From the NCBI GenBank assembly GCA_029379385.1, contig CM055611.1, forward strand, positions 8,618,001-8,682,000: a stretch of DNA of 64,000 bases. The letters are read 5' to 3'. Below the pieces are notes generated by a model. It had not been told where the DNA came from. It saw only the letters and a list, made by a program, of their open reading frames with translations, and searched no databases. Every line of letters starts with the position of its first letter. Position 1 is the first letter of the stretch. Both the position numbers and the translations under genes were made by a program. The DNA is from Quillaja saponaria (taxonomy: Eukaryota > Streptophyta > Magnoliopsida > Fabales > Quillajaceae). Shown here piece by piece: positions 22,461-35,084 of the stretch.

Positions 22461-25400
22461 ATGTCGGACGGCAAGCGAAATGGGCAGCCAAAGCAGCAGC
22501 AAAATCAAAAGAGGAAGAAAGTAACCAAGCTACACAACAAAACGCCGCCACCTCCAACTATAGAAGACATAGAAGATATAGTCCCGTCGTCGTTCACAGA
22601 AGACGAAACCCACAAAATGAGGGCGTCTCTGTTAAAGTGGTACGACCTCAACCGCAGGGATCTCCCTTGGAGGAGATTGAATCACAGTAGTAAAGAAGAA
22701 GATCAATCAGAATTAGATACAAGAGCTTATGGTGTGTGGGTGTCAGAAGTAATGCTACAGCAGACCCGGGTTCAGACTGTTATAGGCTATTACAATCGCT
22801 GGATGGAAAAGTGGCCTACCATTCACCATTTAGCTCGGGCTACTCTTGAGGTTTTTTAGGGCCCCTTTGCTTTCCTTTTGTTATGTCAAGTTCATAATTT
22901 TGACTGATTCTGAATGGGTATGCTAAAAAAGTGAGTCTTCATAGCTTACCTCCTCTTCTAATCTAGAAAATTTTCCACCAAGTCTCACCTTATGTTGTGG
23001 TTTCGTCATAGGATATGATTTCAGTGATGGAATTATGCAAATTATGAGACTTTTTTTGATTTCATGTTTCCAGATCAATACCTGTGAACTTCCATACTTT
23101 TTTGTACCAATCTCAAGTTTTCAACTGAAAATTAATGCAAGTATTATCTCTTGAAGTTCATTAATCAAACTTCAATTGACAATTACCAAGTGAAATAGGC
23201 CTTTGCTTGATTTATTGGATTGGTTAGGATTCCTGATGCCATTGCTAAAGTGAAACTGACAATGGCCAGATTTGGAGTGTCTTGCATCTAGCTTTCTAGT
23301 TTCTATAATGGCTAGCATTAGAGGAAACAAAAAATTATGTTTGTAAATGGTGGAAATAAGTCATGGTGTTGCTAAGCATTCAGATCGAAGATTTATGTTG
23401 CATGAAGTTTTAAGAATTTTTCATTAATTGAGTTTTAACTCATGGCAATCTGTTTTTGTCTATGTTTAATTTCTTTGTTGCTATTTATGTTCAAAATTTT
23501 ATTTGTTGCTATTTGAATTTCATATGCTTAAACAAGACTACTTGTTGCAGTTAATACTTAGGGCATTTCTTCAAGGTACTTTTACTTTCAAATGCTGATG
23601 ATAATTCTGTAATGTGTAATTTAATTTGGTTTATTTACTTTCTCTTTTACATTTAGAGTATCTTTTCCCTCCTTAATTTTTCCCCTTTTTGGGTATCATC
23701 ACCCTGAAGATTTTTGCTTTTGCAGGAAGTGAATGAAATGTGGGCAGGTTTGGGCTATTATCGACGAGCTCGTTTTCTTTCGGAGGTGGTTGCTTCCCAT
23801 TTTCAAATGCACTGTATTTGTTCATTTCTATGTTTAACTTGCCTGTGTTTTCAAGAAAAAAACATACACTTCGTAAATAATGGCAAAATGTTTTTTTTTT
23901 CAAATCCTGGAATATATGACTGAATACCTTGATTTTAATATTTCCTTCTGATATTTATGCCCAAAAAGCAAGGCAATCTGAACAAGATAAATAAATAAAT
24001 GCAAAAGTAATGGCGAAAAAAGCAAGGCATGTTTCTTCCTATTCGTTGGAAACATGAAGATCAACGATTGCAGCAGCAGATAAATCAAGAGCTCACATAA
24101 AATGCATGTGGTCATTCATAGATTGAATATAGCTTTAGATGGTTTGCTTTAATGTATTATTACATATTGACAAATTGAAACATTTGTAGAATTCATGTTT
24201 TATCTAGATGGCTGTGTTGCTTCATTCAATACATCCCAATGAAACAGTTAGACTAAATTTTTCATCTGTAAATATAACTCGAAAAGTGAAGAAATTACAT
24301 ATTGTGGAGGAAATCTGTATTTAGTATTAAGTCTTAAAACATCTATGTGTGCGTGTCAGCCAAACAAGTGAGACAAGACTTGGAACACCAGATTTTAAAT
24401 CCTGCCTTTGAAAGATATAAGGCAAGAAATCAATTCATTCCTTCAGAAAGTATTAATAGATCCTATTCGTCAAGAGAATTCCAAGCACTTGTTTTAGGAC
24501 TTATTGAATGAGTTTTTTGTTTAGTTGTTAATTAGAATATCTTTTTCTCGTCATCCCTGTGAGGGCTTCCTTAACTAAAGTTTAAGTATTAAGTTGATGT
24601 CTGAACTGTGTAGAAACAAGAGGGATAGAACAACAGTAGATAAATATGTGTATATCTTCAGAAACCGGGTTGTAGTTTTAAACAAACTTGTTTTGGTTTA
24701 TGCTGTTAGGGAGCAAAGAAAATAGTTGCTGAAGGAGGCAGAATACCTGAAACAGTTTCGGCATTACGGAAGATTCCTGGAATTGGAGATTATACAGCTG
24801 GAGCAATTGCCTCCATTGCATTCAATGAGGTGAGCTGCCACTGTGATTTTTTGTTTGTGCAAACATCACAATTCTTCAAGATTTACCATACCAGGTGGTG
24901 CCAGTTGTTGATGGAAATGTAGTAAGGGCAATTGCTAGACTCAAGGCTGTTTCTGCAAATCCAAAAGACTCAGTAACCATCAAGAGATTTTGGTGAGCTT
25001 CTTCTAACTCTAGTGACTTTCTTCTGCTAATCAGAATCTCAACTACAATTTGATGTTGGTTGTTAAGAGATTCTTATTTCCTTTTTTAGTTTTCCAACTT
25101 TTCTTCACTTGATGAAGCACAAGAGAGAGATAGGGAGAGGTAAGAGAAAAACATGTGAGCATCATGCATCAACTTAACTCATTTGTGGTGGTACTTGTTA
25201 TTCAGACGTGATAATAATGCTCGGATTTATGACATTAGTTAGAATTTAGGAAGTTAGAACATAATTTCTGGAATTGTTTGTATTGTATTTCAATTAGTTT
25301 TGGGACTGGCATACTTTTCTTTGAGATGTAACAATTTTCTTATAGGGCTTTTGTTGTTAGTTTTCTTTTTTCCTTACTTGTTTTTTTTGGAGTGGCATAG

Positions 25401-28400
25401 GAAAGTAGCAGCTCAATTAGTTGATCCTTTCCGCCCTGGAGACTTCAACCAGGCTCTCATGGAACTTGGGGCAACTGTATGCACCCCTTTGAACCCAAGC
25501 TGCTCCACGTGTCCTGTATCAGAACACTGCTGTGCCCTTTCAATCTCTAGAGAAGACAATTCAGTAGTGGTTACAGATTACCCCATTAAGGGTGTGAAAG
25601 TTAAACAAAGATGTGATTTTTCTGCTGTATGTGTTGTTGAGATACAGGGAGCTCAGCAGATTTTGGAGGGAAACAAATGTGTCAGTGAATTTCTTCTCAT
25701 AAAGAGGCCCAATGAAGGGTTGCTTGCTGGTCTCTGGGAGTTTCCATCTGTCTTGCTGGATGGAGAAGCTGACTGGTTTGCTAGGACAGAAGCAATTAAT
25801 GGCTTTTTGAAGCAAATTCTCAGACTTGACCCCAAAAAGACATGCCACATAGTATTAAGGGAAGAAGTTGGAGAGTTTGTTCATGTTTTCTCTCACATAT
25901 GCCTCAAGGTGTATGTAGAATTGTTAGTGTTAAAAGGTTTCAGTTTCTTCCTCTCTTGTTCTCTGTCCTCACTCTCACACACAAGCAGCATTATTATTCA
26001 TTTCTTCCTTTATTTTTTATTTTTATTTGTACATTGTTCTGAAAACCGGAGCGGTCATTAAACCAGTAAAGCAAGAGGATCTAGGGTTAAAGGTTTATCC
26101 TAGATGAAATAGGGGTCAGTTTGAGAATTAAGACTTAGTTAAATTGAGTTGTAAAAATATTATACAGAAGATAATAAAACAAATATGTCTTCCATGTAAG
26201 AAAATAGTTTTTAAGAAAGAGACGATGGAGTGTAGAATCATACACATGCCAGACACATAAATGACAGATATTCCAGCCTTCAACATGGGCTACATAAGTA
26301 AGTCACTTGAAGAAGGGCACTTTCAGAAATCACTTATTGTATTTATTTTACTGGTATCATATATGTGCTTTACGTAACTACATAACATGGTGGAACTAAA
26401 TTTCATGTCATATTCTCAAAACACATAAAATGCTGACTTTTTCGAAACAAGACTGAAGGATCTGGGTTTTCCTAAAAGTCCCAATATTGATTGCATCTAA
26501 TTTGATTTGCTTTAACTTAGTTTTACCAACATTATAATAAGTTATGGATTTGTAAATATCTGTCTGACCATCATAATGACTGCTTTAAAATGACAACCTT
26601 ATGTATCTATTTAGTAACTACTATAGAAGTGTATTAGATTTTGCAATATGAATCTATTGCTAGAACCTACGTGGTTGGATTTAAATAAATCAGGAAGATT
26701 GTTGTGGAGTTTTTTTACAGGCTGCTGTTATACTCTTTTTATTGAATTCAATATATGAATTTATATTTTTTGTCTTTCCTTTGAGAACATTGCTATCTTT
26801 TGACAGATCAAAATTACAAATTGATACAAACTGTTGAATTTTGCTTTTTATAAATTTCATTTAGTTCATCTGGAAAAGATAAATATATGTCCGTAGATTA
26901 CCTGAATTTCTGTGACTTTAAGAGGACTACAAAACACTTGCTTGTTCATGGTTTGTTTACACACTCAAACTTATGAGTAATCTTTTTGTAGTAATGGTGT
27001 TTATCTTTTGTTGGCATGAAGGAGTGACAAATAACTTGTTCAAGAAGCGGAATAACAAAACCATACCTTGGAAATGTGTAGACAGTGATGCCCTCTCAAG
27101 CATGGGACTAACATCCAGTGTAAGAAAGGTAATGATGTGGTTTTGCAACATGGACTTGTCAATCTATTGAATTGTACTGGACATGCAATACTGGGTTGTG
27201 ATTCTAGGAAACATAAGAATTAAAGCTTTTGTTAATTTGGATTTGCCACTTTGCTCTCTGTGCCAGCATGGTGGCATTTCGTGGGCTACCAACCATGGTA
27301 AAATTCAAATTGTGGGTTGGAATGTTTGATGACAAAATCAATCTTCCCATATAAATTGTTCAAAAAGTTGCATAACAAAGGCAAAGATTTAATCATTGGA
27401 CAAGGAGCTTGAGGGTTGAGTCCTGTGCAAATAGACCAGCTTAATTTAATATCTAGGTAGGGTGACATTTTTTGTTTTTTTTTTTCCCCTTTGTTGGATA
27501 AGTAAATAGCAAGGCAATATAACATATACGGATATACCCATATAAAGAGTGATGCACTTATAGTTTATCAAATATTAATCCTCAAAAAAAAGGTATGACT
27601 AGGGTTCCCTTTTAGTTAGTTTTTCAGAAAATGTTAGAAGGAACCCATTGCCCTCGGCACCCATGTTTTAAACCCACCTCTGTTTTTTATAGGTGGAAGG
27701 ACTGAGTGGTAGCATTATACAAGACCAATTGTTCCTTACTTCCTTTTACTTTTACTGTGTTGACATGGAACAGTCATAGGATTAGGACATTAGCAAAAAA
27801 GATTCCTGGGAGCTAGGAAGACACTTATCTAGGAATAACTTGGGATGAACTTAGGAAGAGATGGTAATTTCAAGGTTTAGTTGCCGAAAATATTTGTGGT
27901 TCAACTTCAAAATAAGGGTTGAGAAAGGATGGATTGTGGCGGTTCCTTGACAGTATAATGACTAACATAATAGTGAATGTATCTTTGTGAAGCTGTAGAG
28001 AGGAAGACATGAACTATGGAGATAAAAAGCAAGAAAGCTTCAGATTTAGGTGGTTGTTTGGACATGAAAACAAATCTTGCGTGAACAACATAATTACGAT
28101 CTTTACCTTGCCAATTTTCTATTGAAGGAGTAGTGTTGTCAAAATAGGATATGAATTCTAGGTGGAATCTTATTTGGGGAAAGAATCTGATTCCTAGCGA
28201 AGTGGGGTTACACTGGGCCTTTCCTTTATTCTTTCTGGCGTCTGAGTGTAGTTTCACAGAAAAGGTTATTGACAAGGATTTCCATAATTTCTATGTCAAT
28301 AGACTATTTGGTGGTTGGGATCTCGAATTGCAATAGTTGTTGCAAAAGTCTTGTAGCAGTTACCCTGTACCCTGTAGGTGGCTTGGCTGGCCGCTGTTTG

Positions 28401-29234
28401 TCATTTTTGGTTGGAAAGCAACAACAGAAGTACAGAACCCAAAGTAGTAATCTCAGAACTGAGGAGCATTTGGTATTGTCCATGTGATGATATAAAGTTC
28501 AAACCGGTCTCATTTACTTGCTTTCAAAAGAATACTGTGACCGTGTCTTTCAACAATAGATGGAAGGTTCTACTTGTATTTTTAAGAATTAGAGTTTGGT
28601 TATTTGTTTGAGTAGTATGCAGTACTCCTGCTTGTCTTGTTTCTATCATTCAATGGATTTGCTGAACATAAATTAAATAAAAAACAGAAAGAGAAGGGGA
28701 AGGGAAGGTTATAAAGTCACAAATATAGAATGGTTTTAAGAAATTCTTTTAAGGGGAAAGATGAAAACTTAAGAGATCAAGATTTATTAGCACCTACTAA
28801 CATCACCCAGAATAGGTCCTAGGAAGTTACATTTCTTTGTCCTTGGTCCTAATGCCAAGAAGCGAGAAAGGTTAATCATCATGTTAATGACACCAAATAA
28901 GATCTGTCTTATTTGATATTCTTATTACGTCCAAGCTTGCTTTACCTTTACTAAAGCTTTAAGTCTGCATCAATATCTTTTCAGGAGTGTTGCTTCCACT
29001 TTTCTCCTATATTCATATCTATTGGCCATTGTATATTTCTCTGCCACTAATATATCTTTTTTTTATACATTTGATTTGAGCTTAGGTATCTTAATATGAT
29101 GTGCTGCAATGTCAACTATATCTGCTGAAGTTGTTATCCAACTGCAGGTTTACACCATGGTTCAGAAATATAAGAAGAAAGATTTGTCCCCCGCAAAAAA
29201 GAGAAACAGAAGAACAAAGAAACTGAATTCTTGA
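22461..29234 (+). CDS. MUTYH: Adenine DNA glycosylase, MutY homologue
   Basis: This base-excision-repair glycosylase removes adenine mispaired with 8-oxoguanine. Seven exons: 22461-22850, 23726-23785, 24710-24829, 24895-24992, 25401-25936, 27022-27128 and 29148-29234. They sum to 1,398 nt, exactly 466 codons (465 residues plus TGA), which supports the splice model. Visible motifs are EVMLQQT with the catalytic Glu96, GLGYYRRAR, the helix-hairpin-helix [13 protein letters not shown] (169-181) and the catalytic Asp196 in VVDGNV. The 4Fe-4S cysteines are Cys250-x6-257-x2-260-x5-266. A C-terminal NUDIX-like 8-oxoG reader ([16 protein letters not shown]) ends in GLTSSVRKV and a basic [11 protein letters not shown] tail that may direct nuclear import. 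No lesion was found. A second in-frame ATG at 22401 would add 20 residues. Arabidopsis MYH is longer, mainly at the N-terminus. Confidence 0.93.
27129..29147 (+). other. MUTYH intron 6 (2.0 kb)
   Basis: The longest MUTYH intron. Minus-strand frames such as 27907-28275 resemble no family I know and are probably chance. The part from about 28650 onward is repeated near 62660, and from 28814 onward also near 33021, so the breakpoints of the duplication array fall in this intron. Confidence 0.7.
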
Positions 29235-30727
29235 ACCCAAATTATTCTAATAGGCTGGAGGTATTTGAACAGAGTCTGCATTCTTTTATTTTGCTGCTAA
29301 CAGACTGGATATTAGCTAATAGCTACCTCAAATCTCAAGACTATGACAGCTGCCATTCTCTGTAGATGTATTTTGCTATATAATTGTCATTCTGTAATGT
29401 GCTACATAATTGTCATTTTGTAATGTATGTGTTAAAACTATGATTTGCATTGTTATTGGGTTTCTTGCTAAGGTAGCATAACCCCTCATTTTGTTTTAAA
29501 ATAATGATGCTTTTGCTTTCAGAAATCAGATGCTTGTAAATATTTGTTTATTATTTTTACTATAATTATTGTTACTAATATATTAAACCATTTTGTTCTT
29601 GATTGTCATGTTATCAATTTAGTTCCTTAATATTTAATTTTATCAATTGAATCCTTGATAGATTCAATGTTATCAATTTCATCTTCATATATTTGACTAA
29701 TTGAGAATTGATGAAAGTTTTTATTTAACTAGTTAAAAAAAAACGTAAATGAAGATTTTTATTGAATGTGCATGTGACATTTAGAGATGTAATTTTTTTT
29801 TTTTTAATTATATTAACATGCTAAATATCCAATTCAAAATTTACCAATACTTTCCGTAAAGAGTATTACATAACTAAAGCATTATGGACAATAAAAACTA
29901 TTATCTCAATGAAAGCTTGGATGAATTTGAATTTTTATTATAAAATCACCCAATCTACAACTTAGATTTAATCAATTTGTCGAGTTTCTGTCATCTTAGA
30001 TCGAGTTAGTACTTAGTGGGGTTTATGGTTTTTTGCACCCCTAAATTTAGCAATTATGTTTTTACTATTAATTTTTAATATTACATTTTAAATTTCATAT
30101 AACTATATTTTTATTGTCTTTGACCTAACAAAGATATTAATGTTAATCCCTAATTAGTGAAATATAGAGTGGAGCAAAAATTTATTATTAATTTTTATTT
30201 TTTTTTTACAATTTGTTCGAGAACATTCAACATTAGGGACTAAACTAATAATTTTAAAATCATTTAGGGATTTATTTGATAAATTGAACTTTGAAGGACA
30301 AAATTAATGAATTAAAAATCTTTCAAGGGTTTGACTGATAAAATTAAATATTGAGAGACAAAATTGATAAATTAAGCATTGTGAGGGACCAAAATAATAG
30401 TTTAGTCTAACTTTCTAATTAAAATAATTAGAAGTCTGATTTTCAAATTCCAATATGGTGGGATTTGACCATTAATTTTAGAGAATTAAATAAATAGTGA
30501 AATTAACTTTCTTACCATGTCTATGTTTCGCATACATAACAATGCTAGCTCTCTCTACTTGTGCGTAAGGTTGTAAAAAAGCTTTGGTCAAGTTGAGGCT
30601 TGAGTTGTTAAAAATTTAGACATACTCAATTAAAGAAAAGATGTGTAACAAGAGTCAAAGAGATTTAAACATTGGTCAATTGAAAAGCAAATAAGGGAAT
30701 AACCGTCAAACTCAATGAAATTCTCTA

Positions 30728-30761
<34 letters not shown>

Positions 30762-31758
30762 CATGTTAATATATTTATTATAAATTTATATACAAAATTA
30801 ATATTATATTAAATGAGCTGTGCTTTGTAAAGATTGAGTTTGACTATTTTACTAAATAGGGTTTAAATAATGCTTAAAATTGCCTAATTTTAAAACGAAT
30901 AGAGCTCTATTAATGAGTTTGTTTATAAAAACAATTGTTTTTATTTAGACCCCTATTTGTATGCATGTTCACTTTTGTTACAGTTTCTTTTATTTTCATG
31001 AGAAACAATTATTTTCTACGTTTTAGGTGAGGAGTAATTATATATAACTATTTTATAAATGAAACACATCGTGAATCATGAAAAAAATAGTGAAACCACA
31101 AAGACTCATACTGTATTTTTAGATAATAATTAATAGAAAATTTATATGTGGATCACTAATTTTGATAGGTGCGGGGGGTGGTGTGAATCTTTAAAAAAAT
31201 AGTGAAATCACATAGACTCATACTGTATTTTTAGATAATAATTTAATTGAAAATTTATATGTGGATCACTAATTTTGATAGGTGTAGGGGGTGGTGTGAT
31301 CAAAACTGATAGATGTGTTAAGTGATCTTATTTATATGGGTCTCTAGTCATAAAAAAGTTTTTGATTATTATTTTTTTGCTTAACTATTATTTTAGTCCT
31401 TCAAGATTGCCTAAAATTTTAATTTAGTCCTCAAAGAATATTTTCGGTCAATTTCATCTTCCAAGATTTAGAATTTTTCAATTAAGTTATTTTCTCTCAT
31501 TTTCATGTTATACATAAATAAAGTAATTATACATAATCTAATAATAAAATAACCAAAAAAGTTTTGCACAGTATAAAATTAATTTATATACGTTATTATA
31601 TTTATGTTAAGTTTGATTATTTTGTTAATTCATTACATGTAACAGAATAATAGAACTTAATTGAGAAATTTTGAACCTTGAAGGATAAAATTGACTGAAA
31701 AAATTCTTAGAGAACCAACTAAAGATTAATATAATCCTGAACTATCATAACAATAAAT

Positions 31759-31803
<45 letters not shown>

Positions 31804-33023
31804 CAGTTCCTAGTACGTGAATTTTCTTATAAGCCCCCAATTTTTGAAAATATTTTTTGTTTTTACTTTATTATTTATTATTATTATTATTATTTAGGTA
31901 TACTTTTCTTAATTTAGAAAAATAATTTATATTAAAATAAAGAAATTACAAAGATTTAGGAGAAAAATAGTAATACAAGTTGTAGAGTGTGACATTGAGG
32001 TACGTATGGCAAGAGTTTGACATTAGGACATACAGTCATAGTAGTAACAAGGTCGTTTCACTTATTGTTTTATCCTCTTGTATAAAAAATTAGATATCTC
32101 ATCCCGTAAAAAAATGATTTTTATGTTTATGAAAAAAATAAAATTTGGAACACAAATTAATTTAAATTGGAACTTCTTATTTAAATCTGTTATTATTTGA
32201 AAGAAAAAAGAGTTATTTGAACCAAACCAGCCTAAAGGTTTATTTATATACATAAAAAATATTATAAAATCATTTTAATTATCAATAAAATAGTTGAAAA
32301 AAATAATCTTTTAATAAAATTAACACTGCTTTCTAGAAGAAAATTATAAAATTTAATCCTTATGGAATATTGTAGAGACTCTAATTTGTTAGTTGAAGGA
32401 ATATTATTTTTATAAATAGAAAGTTTTAGTAATTTTCTGATGTTATAAAAAACCAAAAGATCATAACAGTATAATATTATTTGTGGTTAAATTTTATTAT
32501 ATATATATATTTTTAAATTTTAAAAAAACTAGTTACTTGAAAATCTAATAAATAAAGAAATAGATAGAAAATTTTTTAAGGACAAATAAAAAATATGTAA
32601 CAAAAATAAATAAAACAATAATAATAAAAGGAGCACAATAAATTTTTGGTCGCACCCAACCAAAATAATTTGGAGTTACTACATGATTTTGAAAATATAG
32701 TATAAATTGAAATAAATTAAAAAACAAATCAACGTGCAATTTAATTTTATCTAGTAACATAATTTTATTTTAAAAAAAAGTGGTTAATCCAGTAAAATTT
32801 TTGAGAATTGGTGTTAGAAAAAAAAAAAAAAAAAAATTTAATATGTTAGCTTCTTCCAGTTCTAGTTTTAGATTTCTCCAAGGATTTCATCTTTCTCCTA
32901 GGTTTCAACTTGCTCCTACTGTCAGCTTTCTTGGTTTGAAAGTAATGCAGTACGGTTATCTTCATGGATTTTGCTTGGACCCAACTGATGAAAAACTTGT
33001 TCTTTATTACCTTTACAATAAGG
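28814..33023 (+). repeat. Duplication copy A: MUTYH 3' end to NAC exon 1
   Basis: The segment comprises the last part of MUTYH intron 6, exon 7, about 3.6 kb of AT-rich non-coding DNA, and the first NAC codons. The same order recurs in copy B (33021-33114 plus 40286 to about 45290), and parts recur in C (49.1-51.0 kb) and D (62.66-64.0 kb). Shared landmarks are GGTGTGCC-less lines such as the GATAGGTG..GGGGTGGTG..GATCAAAACTGAT stretch (31282, 44089, 49258) and the GTGTGACATTGAGGTA stretch (31985, 44376). Non-coding 29240-32940 holds long T-runs (30730-30761 and 31763-31803) and no gene. Confidence 0.85.
30730..30761. repeat. Poly-T run, 32 nt
   Basis: Thirty-two consecutive T residues within copy A. 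Copy B carries a shorter run at the equivalent place (near 43640-43657). A second run of 41 T lies at 31763-31803. These are simple repeats, useful as alignment landmarks. Confidence 0.95.
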
Positions 33024-33052
33024 TCCAAGGAAGTTACATTTCTTTGTCTTGA
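32945..33052 (+). pseudogene. NAC-A: NAC exon 1 start fused to MUTYH intron DNA
   Basis: ATG 32945 opens a frame whose first 27 or so residues (MQYGYLHGFCLDPTDEKLVL) match the N-terminal NAC subdomain A; the intact form in copy B is GFRFDPTDEELVLYYL. At AGGT (33021-33024) the sequence switches to MUTYH intron 6, giving a chimeric tail QGSYISLS and a stop at 33050-33052. Key arginine and glutamate residues of the motif are also changed (CLD, EKL). The product would be a 35-residue peptide without a DNA-binding fold. The upstream 100 bases align with the copy B leader, so this was once a complete duplicated NAC gene start. Confidence 0.85.
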
Positions 33053-33109
33053 TCCTAATACCAAGAAGCGAGAAAGATAAATCAAAATCTTTTTAATGCT
33101 ACCAAACAA

Positions 33110-33114
33110 GTTCT
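33110..33114. repeat. Target-site duplication of the copia element, left copy
   Basis: GTTCT precedes the 5' LTR and recurs at 40281-40285 directly after the 3' LTR. Removing the element rejoins the MUTYH intron 6 homology of copy B. Confidence 0.95.
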
Positions 33115-33580
33115 TGTTAGAAATTTCATGTGTGGGTTGCAATTAATTGTATGATTTTGTTTTAATAATAAAACGGGCTAAAAGTTTAGTCCATTTGAGA
33201 CATGCTGGTAAAAGCCCATACAGTTTTATGTGATAATTTGGGATAGGGCTTAAGCACACTTCTTATCTGATTAGATGTGGGTTGGCAGTAAGTGTAGGCT
33301 GAGTGACTTTAGGAGTCTTTAATGGGAGGACTCTTAGAGTTTTATCTGACATGAAATAGCTAGGTCCCCTTTCCTCTCTATATATACGCACCTTGTCCCA
33401 TTGAAAGCTGTCATCAGAAAATACATAGAGTACGGAAAGGAAGACTTAGCTGTGTGAGCAATTATTGAGGCGTGCTTGACTGAGATTCCAGATATCCGCT
33501 GCTATGACTCAATCAGGTACGCAAACCTTATTATTAATGTGTTTTAAATTCATGTATGAGATCCTATAAAATTAATAACA
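33115..33580 (+). repeat. 5' LTR of the copia element
   Basis: It starts TGTTAGAAATTTC and ends TTAATAACA. A TATA box, CTCTATATATACGC, lies near 33376, with a likely transcription start shortly downstream. Confidence 0.95.
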
Positions 33581-33582
33581 AG

Positions 33583-33595
33583 TGGTATCAGAGCC
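33583..33595 (+). other. Copia primer-binding site, initiator tRNA-Met
   Basis: TGGTATCAGAGCC lies two bases after the LTR. It is the standard complement of the tRNA-Met(i) 3' end. Confidence 0.95.
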
Positions 33596-34149
33596 TAATA
33601 TACATGAATTTAGAACCCTTATGTTTATTTATTTAACATAAAATTATAGGGTTCATATAAGTCAGTTTCTTTAAACTCAAAATCAAACTCATATATGAAT
33701 GAAATTGAACCCAATTTGTTAGGGCTTTTAAAGGTCTCATTCATATCTTTAATTTGATATATTATTTACGTGATTTCATCAACTATAAGTAGAGAAATCT
33801 GAATTTTAAAATTCGGATTGTTTTAAAATTGAAATTAAAATTTTGATTTGAGAACTAAGATTTCTTGTTGTTTTAATCGATTTAAATCATAGATTTAGAT
33901 TCTGGTATGTTTTATACATAGTCAGTAATCATTCGATGAGTTTAATTCGTATTATTTTGAGAAATTGGAATGAAACCCTTATGAAACAGAGTTAGAGTTC
34001 ATGTCATCGCAATTTCAATTAATTGAAATATTATCTTGATAAAACATGAAATTGTTATAGGGTTATTGTTAGAAAATCAATTTAAAACAAACCCCACACA
34101 AGAAATTTGAGAAAAAGCATGAAAATACATCCTGAAAACAAACTTTTCA

Positions 34150-34275
34150 GAAACGGGTCTGTTACAACCCGTTTCCGCCCCAGCTGGGTTAAACAGACCC
34201 TGTTGGAGGAGGAAGAAGAAGGCCATGCGGCCTTCTCCCACGTGCGGTAGTGGCGCTTGTGGTACACGCGCCACT
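34150..34275 (+). other. GC-rich island with three perfect hairpins in the copia leader
   Basis: Three inverted repeats follow each other: GAAACGGGT (34150-34158) with ACCCGTTTC (34167-34175), loop 8; AGAAGGCC (34217-34224) with GGCCTTCT (34229-34236), loop 4; AGTGGCGC (34249-34256) with GCGCCACT (34268-34275), loop 11. All stems pair perfectly. The island is strikingly GC-rich against its surroundings. It would lie in the 5' leader of the element RNA, where dimerisation, packaging or translation elements are expected; that role is inference. A minus-strand frame over it (34077-34310) looks incidental. Confidence 0.75.
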
Positions 34276-35084
34276 TTCTCCCATCCCAATGTTCCCCAAA
34301 ATTTTACCAAATTAATTTTTTGAATTTTAGAATTTTATGGTATGGTTAAATTTGGGATATTATGTACATGATATATTGGTTTGGTTAATGATGTTTTGTT
34401 ATGTTTTAAACTAATATGGTAGCACATAAATAATTGTTGAGAATAGTTTAATTTTCATATTTTATATGTTCTGGAGCTGTTGACAGTAGGTACTTTCCCT
34501 AGTTAGAGCTAAATAATTTTGTACTCTCATGTTTTCATAACATGTGTTAGTGAATGCTTCTATTTTATTTTAATTTTTCAAAGTTGCAACATGTGTTTAA
34601 TTATCCTATGAGATACTTTTAAAATATATTTTGGTTTGAAAGGATATATTATGAGTAATTAAATTTTTCCGCTTGAGAAAATCTTATAGGTTTGTGTAGA
34701 TGGTTGCCACCAAAATGGTCTATCTATATAGATTTGTGGGATTTTTGAAAGTTATAGTACGAGATGTTTCTTAAATTATTGTATATAGTTTCCTGCCCAA
34801 ATGAGGTTATTATATACTTTAATTTTGGAAAATACATAAAACATATGGTTTGGGGTATACCGGCCTAGAAGGTTTATCTGCCCAAAGGGGATAGACTTTT
34901 CGAAAGCTAGGATACTCTAATTTAAGTTTCATGGATTAATCATGAGATCCTAATAGCATGTTACATTCTCTGCCCAAATGGGAGTTTATAATGATGCATT
35001 TTGGATTCATGGAGAATAAATTTTTATTCTTGGTTTTTTAATTACTCAATTTGTTAACATGTTGCATTATTTGTTATTGAATCA

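Noticed and set aside
27907..28275. 122-codon minus-strand ORF in MUTYH intron 6
   Set aside because: No family resemblance, no splice context, and it lies in an intron of an intact gene.
34077..34310. Minus-strand ORFs over the GC-rich copia leader
   Set aside because: They are open because the island is GC-rich and stop-poor. There is no recognisable domain, and the hairpins explain the structure better.
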